From positions 1 to 11,801 of the forward strand of contig VBJX01000036.1 in assembly GCA_005879775.1 (NCBI GenBank): a stretch of DNA of 11,801 bases, given 5' to 3'. Of the stretch, positions 1-7,095 are shown piece by piece. The position numbers and the translations under genes are program-made. Under the pieces are notes generated by a model. That model was not told the DNA's origin, made no database searches, and saw only the letters and a list, made by a program, of their open reading frames with translations. The stretch is from Chloroflexota bacterium (GTDB lineage Bacteria; Chloroflexota; Limnocylindria; QHBO01). Each line of letters begins with the position of its first letter. Positions within the stretch are counted from its first letter, which is position 1.

Positions 1-1088
1 ACGTACTGGCCCTTCTCGTTGCGCGCGGCTTCCAGGATCACGTCCTCGGCCAGCTCGATGCGGCGATCCGCGGCGAGGTGACCGGAGAGTAGGTAGAGGT
101 CGATCGCCGAGAGGTCGGTGTGCATGCGCCCATTGAGCGCGTCCATCAGCGCCAGCCCCGGACCCAGCGCACCGATCCCGCCGGATCCGAGCTTGGCGCG
201 CAGCGCAGCCAGGACCCTGCTCTGACGAACCGATCGGGCGAAGTCGCTCGCCTCGGCGGGGACGCTCGTGTATCGAGCCCGCGAGTACATGAGCGCCTGC
301 TGGCCGTTGAGGCTGAGGGTGCCCGCCGCGAAGGTGCCGGCGTCGAAGACCCCCGCGCGGTACCTGTCCTCGTTGGTCGTGTAGCTGAAGGCGGTCGGGT
401 TGTAGAACGTCACGCCGCCCGCTGCGTCGACCATGGCCTTGAACCCGGCGAAATCGATGGCCATCCAGTGCTCGATCTTCAGCCCGGTCACCTCGGAGAG
501 GAGGCCGGTCGCCAGCCGCCCCGCCTCGTCGACCCCGCCGATCACGAAGCCATCGGCGAACACCTCGTTGACCTTGCCGCCCTTGGGCAGCTCGGAGAAG
601 CCGGTGATCCACAGGTCGCGCGGGATCGGGATGGTGGTGGTCATGTCCGTCTGCGGGTCGATCGAGATGATGTTGATCGAGTCGGCCAGGTAGGTGCCCG
701 CCGGCTGCTCGGATCCCCCGTAGCCGTACATCGCCACGTTCACCCGGTCACTGCCGATGAGCGGGAAGAAGAGGCTGGAGGAGGCCGATGGCGCCGAGCT
801 GACCGCATCGTTGAAGGCCGATACGCGCTGCCACAGCAGAAACCCGCCGCCGAAGACCAGGACCAGGAGGACGACCAGGACCGTGAGGGCGATCCGCTTG
901 AGTCGCACTGGTCGAGGAGGCGCTCGTCCGGGTCGTTGGCGGCTTCCGCCGCCACCGCTGCCGCGAGCCACGGCATACGGATCGATTCCCCGGGCTCGCA
1001 GCTCGTCCTCCCGCTTGATCGCCTCCCGAATGCGCCTCGCACGAGGCGACTCGCTGACCTGGACCCGCCGGCTGTCTCGCCGGGTCAT
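1..1088 (-). CDS. LytR-CpsA-Psr (LCP) family protein, 3' end outside window
   Basis: LCP enzymes transfer lipid-linked anionic or secondary wall glycopolymers onto peptidoglycan at the outer face of the membrane. I translated 362 codons from ATG at 1088; the frame stays open to base 1, so the C-terminus is missing. A basic, Gly/Pro-rich cytoplasmic stretch (residues 1-65) is followed by one transmembrane helix (about 66-86) and an extracellular LCP domain. The domain shows LADSINIISID (134-144), IPRDLW (155-160), and the paired Arg region YSRARYT (268-274) with DFARSVRQSRVL (282-293). The usual Arg of the R-S-D-T motif is Leu134 here, while the Asp and the IPRD and R-x-R residues are kept. 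The start has only a weak purine-rich GATGAG upstream. The gene is divergent from the helicase across a 108-bp gap. Family assignment is firm; the polymer transferred is unknown. Confidence 0.9.
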   Translation of the reverse strand, partial: MTRRDSRRVQVSESPRARRIREAIKREDELRARGIDPYAVARGSGGGGSRQRPGRAPPRPVRLKRIALTVLVVLLVLVFGGGFLLWQRVSAFNDAVSSAPSASSSLFFPLIGSDRVNVAMYGYGGSEQPAGTYLADSINIISIDPQTDMTTTIPIPRDLWITGFSELPKGGKVNEVFADGFVIGGVDEAGRLATGLLSEVTGLKIEHWMAIDFAGFKAMVDAAGGVTFYNPTAFSYTTNEDRYRAGVFDAGTFAAGTLSLNGQQALMYSRARYTSVPAEASDFARSVRQSRVLAALRAKLGSGGIGALGPGLALMDALNGRMHTDLSAIDLYLLSGHLAADRRIELAEDVILEAARNEKGQY

Positions 1089-1196
1089 CGGCAGCTCATC
1101 GGTTGGACGCGGGTTGGTGGTTGCAGCAGCAAAGGCGGCGACAGGATAGCCCGATAAGGCCGCCGTCATCGGCCGGTAAGGTGTCGTGACGATCGT
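1089..1196. promoter_or_regulatory. Divergent intergenic region, LCP gene / helicase
   Basis: These 108 bp must carry the promoters or leaders of two divergent genes. I see no convincing -35/-10 pair on either strand. Weak candidates on the plus strand are TTGCAG at 1121-1126, GATAAG at 1153-1158 and TAAGGT at 1177-1182. A short inverted repeat, GGCCG at 1158-1162 and CGGCC at 1170-1174, could be an operator half-site or chance in GC-rich DNA. No LexA-type box is present. Confidence 0.3.
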
Positions 1197-2864
1197 GTGC
1201 CGATGCTGGGCATCGAACGCAGCGTCGACCCATGGAACGCGCGGTTGACGCCGCCGATAGCGCCCGCTCTGCGCCCGATGCTGGAGGCGCTGGATCCGGA
1301 GCAGCGCGCCGCGGCGACCCTCCCCGACGGGCCGGCGCTGATCATCGCTCCGGCCGGCAGCGGCAAGACGACCACTCTCATCGCCCGGGTTGGGGTCCTG
1401 CTGTCGCGTGGCGTTCCGGCGGAGCGGATTGCGCTGGTGACCTTCAACCGCGATGCGGCGAGTGAGCTCTCGACGCGGATCGCGTCGCGCCTGGTGCCGC
1501 ACATCCCGGGCGCGGTGGCGGTCGAGGTGCGCACCTTGCACGCCCTCGCGCGCCAGGTCCTGCTCGACGCCGGCGAGCCGGTTCGCCTGATCGCAGATCG
1601 GCTGCCGTTGCTGCGCGCCGCGCGGAGGCGAGCAGCGGTGAGCCGCAGGCCCGACGAGCCGCCACCTCCCGAGGCCGCCGAGCTGGATACGCTCCTTTCC
1701 GCCTGGAAGATCGAGGGGCGACCGCCTCCGCCGGAGGCTGCCGAGCCGCTGCGCCATTTCGCGGCGTTGCTGGCGGCGCGCGGGTCCCTCGATTTCGACG
1801 ACCTCGTGGTCCGGGCGGTGAGGCTGCTCGAGGACGACCCGGCACTGCGGGCGCGCTGGCAGGGGCGTTTCAGCCATCTGGCGGTGGACGAGTTCCAGGA
1901 CGTCGACGCCGCCCAGTTCAAGCTGGTGCGCATCCTCGCCTCACCCCGGCAGAACCTGTTCGTGGTGGGAGACGACGACCAGACCATCTATGCCTGGCGG
2001 CTGGCCGACGTCCGCCGCATCCTGGACTTCGGCAGCTGGTACCCGGGCGCCCGGCGCGTCCAGCTGGCGACCAACTACCGCTGCCCGCCGGCGGTCGTCG
2101 GCGCTTCGCTCGACCTCGTCTCGGCCAACCTGGAGCGCTATGCGAAGGAGATTCGCCCCGCCCCGGGTCGGCCGACGATCGCCGGGGAGATCGTCGCCAT
2201 GCCGGCGGCTGACCCCGGCTGGGCCGAGCGCGTCGCAGCGGTCGCGGCTGCCGCCACGGAGCGCAGCGGGCGCTGCTGCGTCCTGGCTCGCACTCGAGCC
2301 GAGCTGGGACCTGTCGCGCTCGCCCTGGTACGCGCCGGAACCAGGCACGCCTGCCTACTGGATCGAGCCCGTTCGCTGCCTGCCGATGCAGCTCCGTTCC
2401 CGGCGCTCCTCAAGCTGCGGGCCGTGAGCGCCTGGCGGCGAGGCGATGCCGACGACGCGCTCGGCGACGGCGACCATGCCGCCCTCGACGCGCTGCTCGG
2501 CTGGGCGGCGGCCTTTCCCCGTCTCGATCGCTTCCTCGCCGCGGTCGGGCAGGGTGCTGAGCGCCTCGCGGCCCTGCGCGACCCGCAGGCGCCGCTCGAG
2601 CTGGTGACGGTGCACGGAGCCAAGGGCCGCGAGTGGCCGGTCGTGATCGTGATCGGCTTCGAGGAGGAGCGCTTCCCGAACCACCGCGCCCTGGTCGGAG
2701 CGAGGGACCCGGCCCGCGCGCTCGAGGAGGAGCGACGCCTGGCCTACGTGGCGATCACCCGCGCGACCCAGCGCCTGATCCTTGCCTTCGACCCGCTGAG
2801 CCCGTCGCGCTTCCTGGCGGAGATGGGCTACAGCCCCACCTCGGGCGCCACCACCCCCAGGTAG
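1197..2864 (+). CDS. Compact UvrD/PcrA-like superfamily 1A DNA helicase
   Basis: ATP-dependent 3'-5' DNA helicase, probably acting in repair or replication restart. Numbering is from GTG 1197 (555 aa). A Q-motif-like LDPEQR (32-37) precedes Walker A APAGSGKTT (51-59), motif Ia VTFNRDAA (81-88), motif II VDEFQD (230-235), motif III VGDDDQTIYAWR (257-268), motif IV NYRC (293-296), motif V TVHGAKG (471-477) and motif VI YVAITRA (517-523). All catalytic motifs are intact. The protein is much shorter than UvrD/PcrA (about 720 aa). Only about 175 residues separate motifs IV and V, so the 2B subdomain is strongly reduced, and it ends about 32 residues after motif VI. The start is uncertain: GTG 1197, ATG 1203, or ATG 1278, which sits just before the Q motif. 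No strong ribosome site supports any of them. The 3' end overlaps the convergent HD gene by 37 bp. Confidence 0.93.
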   Translation: MPMLGIERSVDPWNARLTPPIAPALRPMLEALDPEQRAAATLPDGPALIIAPAGSGKTTTLIARVGVLLSRGVPAERIALVTFNRDAASELSTRIASRLVPHIPGAVAVEVRTLHALARQVLLDAGEPVRLIADRLPLLRAARRRAAVSRRPDEPPPPEAAELDTLLSAWKIEGRPPPPEAAEPLRHFAALLAARGSLDFDDLVVRAVRLLEDDPALRARWQGRFSHLAVDEFQDVDAAQFKLVRILASPRQNLFVVGDDDQTIYAWRLADVRRILDFGSWYPGARRVQLATNYRCPPAVVGASLDLVSANLERYAKEIRPAPGRPTIAGEIVAMPAADPGWAERVAAVAAAATERSGRCCVLARTRAELGPVALALVRAGTRHACLLDRARSLPADAAPFPALLKLRAVSAWRRGDADDALGDGDHAALDALLGWAAAFPRLDRFLAAVGQGAERLAALRDPQAPLELVTVHGAKGREWPVVIVIGFEEERFPNHRALVGARDPARALEEERRLAYVAITRATQRLILAFDPLSPSRFLAEMGYSPTSGATTPR

Positions 2865-3391
2865 CGGACCATGCGCTTGGCGTGATCGTCCAGGCCGAGC
2901 CCGATCTCGGCCGCCCCCGCCAGCAGCATCTCGCGTGGCACCGCGCGAGCGAACGCCTTGTCCTTCATGCGCTTGCGGACGTGCTCGGGGGCGACGTCCG
3001 CCAGGCGCCTCGATGGTCGCATGAGGGCCACCGCCACCAGGAAGCCGGCCAGCTCGTCGCAGGCGTAGACCAGGTGGTCGAGGCGGCTGGTGCGCGGCAC
3101 GCCGAGCGTGTCGTTGTGCGCCCGGACGGCGTGCACCACCTCGTCCGGATAGCCGAGCCGTTCGAGCTCGTCAGCGGCGATTGCTCCATGGGTCGCTGGA
3201 TCGGGAAAACGCTCGTAGTCCAGGTCGTGCAGGAGGCCGGCAATCCCCCAGCGATCGACGGTATCGGGGTCGAGGCCATCATCGGTCGCATAGCCGCGGA
3301 CCGCGGCTTCGACCAGGAGGCCGTGCTTGCGCAGCGACGGGTTGGCGTTCCAGTCGTGGAGGAGGGCAACGGCCGCCTCTCGCGACGGCAT
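2828..3391 (-). CDS. HD-superfamily hydrolase (COG2316-like), 187 aa
   Basis: Predicted metal-dependent phosphohydrolase of the HD fold, cytoplasmic. Its substrate is unknown for the whole family. Candidate metal ligands are H23, the HD pair H55-D56 within LLHDLDYE, H68, H92 in RAHND, and D112 in ACDEL. The segment after this (FLVAVALMRPSRRLADV, then KDKAFARAVPRE near 143-154) matches what I remember of the COG2316 predicted hydrolases, which are also about 190 aa. The protein therefore looks full length. Its ATG shares the A of the preceding gene's TGA (TGATG), so it is very likely translated by coupling to the 50-aa membrane protein and lies at the end of the uvrA transcript. The tail overlaps the helicase gene on the opposite strand. 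A nucleotide or nucleic-acid substrate is plausible from the context but is inference. Confidence 0.85.
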   Translation of the reverse strand: MPSREAAVALLHDWNANPSLRKHGLLVEAAVRGYATDDGLDPDTVDRWGIAGLLHDLDYERFPDPATHGAIAADELERLGYPDEVVHAVRAHNDTLGVPRTSRLDHLVYACDELAGFLVAVALMRPSRRLADVAPEHVRKRMKDKAFARAVPREMLLAGAAEIGLGLDDHAKRMVRYLGVVAPEVGL

Positions 3392-3543
3392 CAGGGGCGG
3401 GGCCTGGCGGCGACCTGGAGGATGGCGCCCGCCACCAGGGCGAGGATTCCCAGCCCCACGAACGGGATCGAGCCGCCGGCCAGAATCCCTGCGACCAGCA
3501 AGAGGGTCCCGACGACGAACAATGCGACCGCCGCCATCGTCAT
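3391..3543 (-). CDS. Small two-helix membrane protein, 50 aa
   Basis: I do not recognise this gene. ATG at 3543 overlaps the TGA that ends the downstream part of uvrA (ATGA), and its own TGA overlaps the ATG of the HD hydrolase gene (TGATG). A gene fitted exactly between two neighbours with stop/start overlaps at both ends is strong evidence that it is translated. The sequence is almost entirely hydrophobic, with two predicted membrane helices (about residues 3-22 and 27-45), a short GGS turn between them, and a basic tail ending RPRP. There are no charged residues in the helices and no catalytic motif. It may be a small membrane anchor or a regulatory protein; nothing indicates which. Confidence 0.75.
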   Translation of the reverse strand: MTMAAVALFVVGTLLLVAGILAGGSIPFVGLGILALVAGAILQVAARPRP

Positions 3544-6514
3544 GCGGCTCCCCGCCTGGCCGTGGCGCGCGGCTTGGCGGCGCGCCTCGTCAGCTGCCGC
3601 CGTTCGGGCCGATGGCCGTCGCTTCCGTTTCGTCCCGCATCCTCGACCACCGGTCGAGTGCGCGCCTTCCGACCGCCAAGCACGTGGCGCAGATAGGTTC
3701 CGGTGTGCGAGCCGGGCGTCTCCGCCACCTCCTCCGGCGTTCCGGAGGCGACCAGCGCGCCGCCGGCGGCTCCCCCTTCAGGACCGAGGTCGATCACCCA
3801 GTCGGCACTCTTGATCACGTCCAGATTGTGCTCGATGACGACCACCGTGTTGCCGGCGTCCACGAGACGGCCCAGCACCTCAAGAAGCCGCGCGACGTCG
3901 TCGAAGTGCAGCCCGGTGCGGTGGCCCGCTTGCTCAGCTCGGTGGCCAGCTTCACGCGTTGTGCCTCGCCGCCCGAGAGGGTCGTCGCCGGCTGCCCGAG
4001 GTGGATGTAGCCCATCCCCACGTCGTGGAGGGTCTGGAGCTTGGCCTTGATGGTCGGCACTGCCGAGAAGAAGGTGAGCGCCTCGTCGACGGTCATCTCC
4101 AGGATCTCGGCCACGTTTCGCCCCTTGTAGTGGATCTCGAGGGTCTCGCGGTTGTAGCGCTTCCCCTTGCACACCTCGCACTGGACGTAGACATCGGGCA
4201 GGAAGTGCATCTCGATCTGCACGATTCCGGCCCCTTCGCAGGCTTCGCAGCGGCCGCCCTTGACGTTGAAGCTGAAGCGACCCGGGGCGTAGCCGCGCAG
4301 ACGCGCCTCCGGAACGGCAGCCAGCAGCTCACGCAGGGGCGCCCACAGCCCGGTGTAGGTGGCCGGATTCGAGCGCGGAGTGCGCCCGATCGGGCTCTGG
4401 TCGATCTCGATCACCTTGTCGACCTGGTCGATCCCGTCGATCCCGGCGTGCGCCCCCGGACGATCACGCGCCCCCCAGATGACCGCGGCCAGGGCCGGAT
4501 AGAGGATCTGGGCCACGAGGCTCGACTTGCCCGAGCCGCTCACCCCCGTGACCGCCACGAATCGCCCGAGTGGGAACGCAACGTCGATCCCCCGCAGGTT
4601 GTTCTCGGCCGCGCCGCGCACCGTCAGCCAGCTGCCACTCCCTTCCCGGCGGGTGGAGGGGGTGGGAACCGCACGGTCTCCGCGCAGGTAGGCGGCGGTG
4701 ATCGATCGGTCGTTGGTCAGCAGGCCGTCGAGCGGGCCGGCATGGATCAGCTCGCCGCCGTGCTCACCCGCGCGCGGTCCGATGTCGATCACCCAGTCGG
4801 CCGAACGGATCGTCTCCTCGTCGTGCTCGACCACGATCAGCGTGTTGCCCAGGTCGCGCAGCCGCATCAGGGTCGCGATCAGCCGGGCGTTGTCACGCTG
4901 GTGGAGCCCGATCGACGGCTCATCCAGGATGTAGAGGACCCCCATCAGGCTGGAGCCGATCTGGGTCGCCAGCCGGATGCGCTGCGCCTCGCCGCCGGAG
5001 AGGCTGCCGCTGGCCCGGTCGAGAGTCAGGTAGTCGAGCCCGACGTCCACCAGGAAACCGAGCCGGGCCTGGATCTCCTTGAACACCTGGCGCGCGATCT
5101 GGTTCTCGCGGGCGGTCAGCTTCTTCGGCAGCCGTGAGTACCAGTCCAGCGCATCGGTCACTGACAGGCGGGTGGTGTCGATGATGTTCCGATCCCCGAC
5201 CGTGACCGAGAGGGACTCCGGCTTGAGGCGCATCCCGCCGCAGGTGGGGCACGGCCGGGTCGTCATGTAGCGCTCGATCTCGGCCTTGATCGTCTCCGAG
5301 GAGGTCTCCCGGTAGCGGCGCTCCAGGTTGGGGACGATCCCCTCGAAGGTGGTGCTGAAGGAGTGCTCGTTCCCCTGCCGCGAGCGGTAGCGGACGGTCA
5401 CGCGCTCGTTCCGGTTGCCGTACAGCAGGATCTGGCGCGCCTCGTCGCTCAGCTCGCCGACCGGGGTGCTCATGCTGAACCCGTAGCGCTCGGCAACCGC
5501 GTCGAGGATCTTGGCGAACCACGACTCGGTGACCACCATCCGCCGCCACGGAACGATCGCACCCTCGGCCAGCGAGAGCGCCTGGTTCGGCATCACCTGC
5601 TGCGGGTCGATCTCCAGCCGGCTGCCGAGCCCGGTGCAGGCCGGGCACGCCCCGTGCGGCGAGTTGAAGCTGAAGTTGCGCGGCGCCGGCTCCTCGAAGC
5701 TGCCGCCATGCTCGGGGCAGGCGTACCGCTCGCTGTAGAGCCGATCGGTCCCATTCGCTCCCGCCTCCGGAAGGTTGATGAGCAGCGTCCCGTCGGCCAG
5801 CCGCAGGGCAGTCTGGATCGAGTCGGCCATGCGGGTCGCATCCGGGCGCAGCCCATCGGCGTCGTCCTCCGACCCGCGGCGGATGGTCAGCCGGTCGACG
5901 ACCACCTCGATGCTGTGCTTGTACTTCTTGTCGAGGGCGATCTCCTCGTCGAGCTCGCGCAGCTCGCCGTCGACCCTGACCCGCACGAATCCCGCCTGCT
6001 TGGCGCCGGCCAGGAGCTTCTCGTGCTCGCCCTTGCGGTCGCGGACGAGCGGGGCCAGGAGCATGAGGCGCGTTCCCTCGGGGAGCTCATAGAGCTGGTC
6101 GACGATCTGCTCGATCGTCTGCCGGGTGATCTCGCGTCCGCAGATCGGGCAGTGCATGCGCCCCACGCGCGCGAAGAGGAGGCGCAGGTAGTCATAGATC
6201 TCGGTGACCGTGCCAACCGTGGAGCGAGGATTCCGCGAGGCCCCCTTCTGGTCGATGCTGATCGCCGGGGAGAGGCCATCGATCTGGTCGACATCGGGCT
6301 TCTCCATCTGCCCCAGGAACTGGCGCGCGTAGGCGGAGAGAGACTCGACGTAGCGGCGCTGCCCCTCCGCGTAGATGGTGTCGAAGGCAAGGCTGCTCTT
6401 GCCGCTTCCCGACAGCCCGGTGATCACGATCAGGCGGTCGCGCGGCATCTCCACGTCGAGGTTCTTGAGGTTGTGCTCGCGGGCGCCGCGCACCACGATT
6501 CGGTCGGAGGGCAT
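3540..6514 (-). CDS. uvrA: Excinuclease ABC subunit UvrA, interrupted by a frameshifting deletion
   Basis: Damage-recognition ATPase of nucleotide excision repair; a dimer loads UvrB onto lesions. ATG 6514 begins MPSDRIVVRGAREHNL, the conserved UvrA N-terminus; the frame is open further upstream but that part is not conserved. Seen in order: Walker A GLSGSGKSS (33-41), C122/C125, zinc module 1 (C266, H269, C290, C293), LSGGEAQR (505-512), Walker B VLYILDEP (526-533), second Walker A GVSGSGKSS (657-665), zinc module 2 (C756, C759, C779, C782), second LSGGEAQR (846-853). After residue 865 (RAT, ending at 3920) the reading frame breaks. UvrA sequence resumes in another frame with TGLHFDDV from 3917 and runs to TGA at 3540-3542. 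The second Walker B is missing (about 31 nt). As read, translation would stop at 3815 after 899 aa; intact length would be about 1000 aa. The true C-terminus carries a basic tail after TYLRHVLGG. Confidence 0.93.
3918..3919 (-). other. Frameshift and deletion junction in uvrA
   Basis: On the coding strand, GCC ACC (residues A864-T865) is followed by only GC and then ACC GGG CTG CAC, which encodes TGLH. UvrA proteins have about eleven residues here, of the form G-x-T-L-Y-x-L-D-E-P-T, including the Walker B Asp-Glu. Two bases are present where about 33 are expected, so about 31 nt are missing and the frame shifts. The first ATPase domain of the same gene keeps its equivalent segment at residues 526-538. 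The tandem CACCGCACCG at the junction is visible. The deletion length is inferred from the family, not measured against a relative. Confidence 0.85.
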
Positions 6515-6521
6515 CGGTTCG

Positions 6522-6530
6522 ATGATATCA
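6522..6530 (-). promoter_or_regulatory. Extended -10 promoter element of uvrA (possibly leaderless)
   Basis: The coding strand reads TGATATCAT: an extended -10 TGn followed by TATCAT, which matches TATAAT at five of six positions. It ends 7 nt before the uvrA ATG, so transcription would start at or within a base or two of the start codon. No Shine-Dalgarno sequence is visible before this ATG, which fits a leaderless mRNA. A 17-bp spacing puts the -35 (AACAGG, poor) inside the adjacent LexA box. This assignment is pattern-based only. Confidence 0.45.
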
Positions 6531-6538
6531 GACCGATG

Positions 6539-6552
6539 CGAACGCCTGTTCG
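6539..6552 (-). promoter_or_regulatory. LexA-type SOS box upstream of uvrA
   Basis: The coding strand reads CGAACAGGCGTTCG, a perfect CGAAC-N4-GTTCG palindrome. It matches the Gram-positive/mycobacterial LexA operator consensus CGAACRNRYGTTCG, including the R-N-R-Y centre. It begins 25 bp upstream of the uvrA start and overlaps the expected -35 position of the TGATATCAT promoter, where bound LexA would block RNA polymerase. uvrA is a classical SOS regulon gene. An exact ten-base match by chance beside this gene is unlikely. No equivalent box is seen before uvrB, the helicase or the LCP gene. Confidence 0.8.
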
Positions 6553-6570
6553 GTTCCGTTTCGCGTCCGG

Positions 6571-7095
6571 CTAGCGGATGAGTCCGCTGTAGTCGCTCAC
6601 CACGAACGTGTTCCGGCAACGATCAACCCGATCGGGAATGCAGTTCACCGCCGCCGGATCGTCGAAATGGCCGACGAAGACGAGCTGCTCGAGACGCAGG
6701 TTCGGCCCTCCCGGTCCCGCCCGCGACGGGAAGGGGCCGCCGGTCGGCGCCGCCAGCCGGAGGCCGGCCCCCAGCTGCGCCTGGGTCACCGTCTCGGGCG
6801 GTTGGGACGGCAGCAGCACACGCAGCGGGCATTCGCGCTGCAGCCAGGCCACCGCGGCGTCGACACCCCCGCTGTCGCCGCTGCAGTCGCCCGCCAGCTC
6901 GGCGTACCAGCCGACGATCCGTACTTCGCTGCGACCGTAGCGCACCGCCGGAAAGCCTTCGCCCAGGACCTTGGCGACGGGGATCTGCTCGAGCTCCGGG
7001 TTCACCGCCCCGAGCGAGCCGAGCACCATGATGCTGAAGATCAGCGCTCCGAGGCCCGCCACCAGCGCCAGCCCGATCCGCGTCTCTCGATTCAC
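6571..7095 (-). CDS. Membrane-anchored protein of unknown function with VGHFDDPAA motif, 174 aa
   Basis: I do not recognise a named family. I chose GTG 7095 because it overlaps the TGA of the preceding glycosylase-like gene (GTGA) and is followed directly by a membrane helix. The longer reading frame upstream overlaps that gene and begins with low-complexity sequence. Residues 1-8 are charged (VNRETRIG), and 9-29 form one hydrophobic helix acting as an uncleaved signal anchor. The rest should lie outside the membrane. The ectodomain has alternating beta-like strands, including EVRIVGWYAE (57-66), LRVLLP (91-96) and VFVGHFDDPAA (139-149). Four cysteines (C71, C89, C152, C160) could form two disulfides. 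A small beta-barrel fold is possible but inferred. It lies between a glycosylase-like gene and the uvrA promoter, but its location outside the cytoplasm argues against a direct repair role. Confidence 0.75.
   Translation of the reverse strand: MNRETRIGLALVAGLGALIFSIMVLGSLGAVNPELEQIPVAKVLGEGFPAVRYGRSEVRIVGWYAELAGDCSGDSGGVDAAVAWLQRECPLRVLLPSQPPETVTQAQLGAGLRLAAPTGGPFPSRAGPGGPNLRLEQLVFVGHFDDPAAVNCIPDRVDRCRNTFVVSDYSGLIR

Noticed and set aside
120..1157. 345-aa open frame on the plus strand at the left edge
   Set aside because: The minus strand over the same bases encodes a clear LCP domain with a membrane helix. The plus-strand product is Arg/Gly/Pro-rich with no motif.
1158..1174. GGCCG/CGGCC inverted repeat as a terminator or riboswitch
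   Set aside because: The stem is only 5 bp with no U-tract, and such repeats are frequent in GC-rich DNA. It is kept only as a note in the intergenic entry.
3540..4181. Separate 213-aa minus-strand gene downstream of uvrA
   Set aside because: Its first half lies under in-frame UvrA codons and is not conserved. Its second half is the true UvrA C-terminus displaced by the frameshift, so it belongs to uvrA rather than being a separate gene.
5363..6574. 403-aa open frame on the plus strand opposite uvrA
   Set aside because: Antisense shadow of UvrA. Its residue composition simply reflects codon positions of the real gene, with no domain or start signal.
6515..6619. 35-codon N-terminal extension of uvrA from 6619
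   Set aside because: It would overlap the preceding gene's end, the LexA box and the -10 element. The extension is not UvrA-like, whereas MPSDRIVVRG at 6514 matches the family start.
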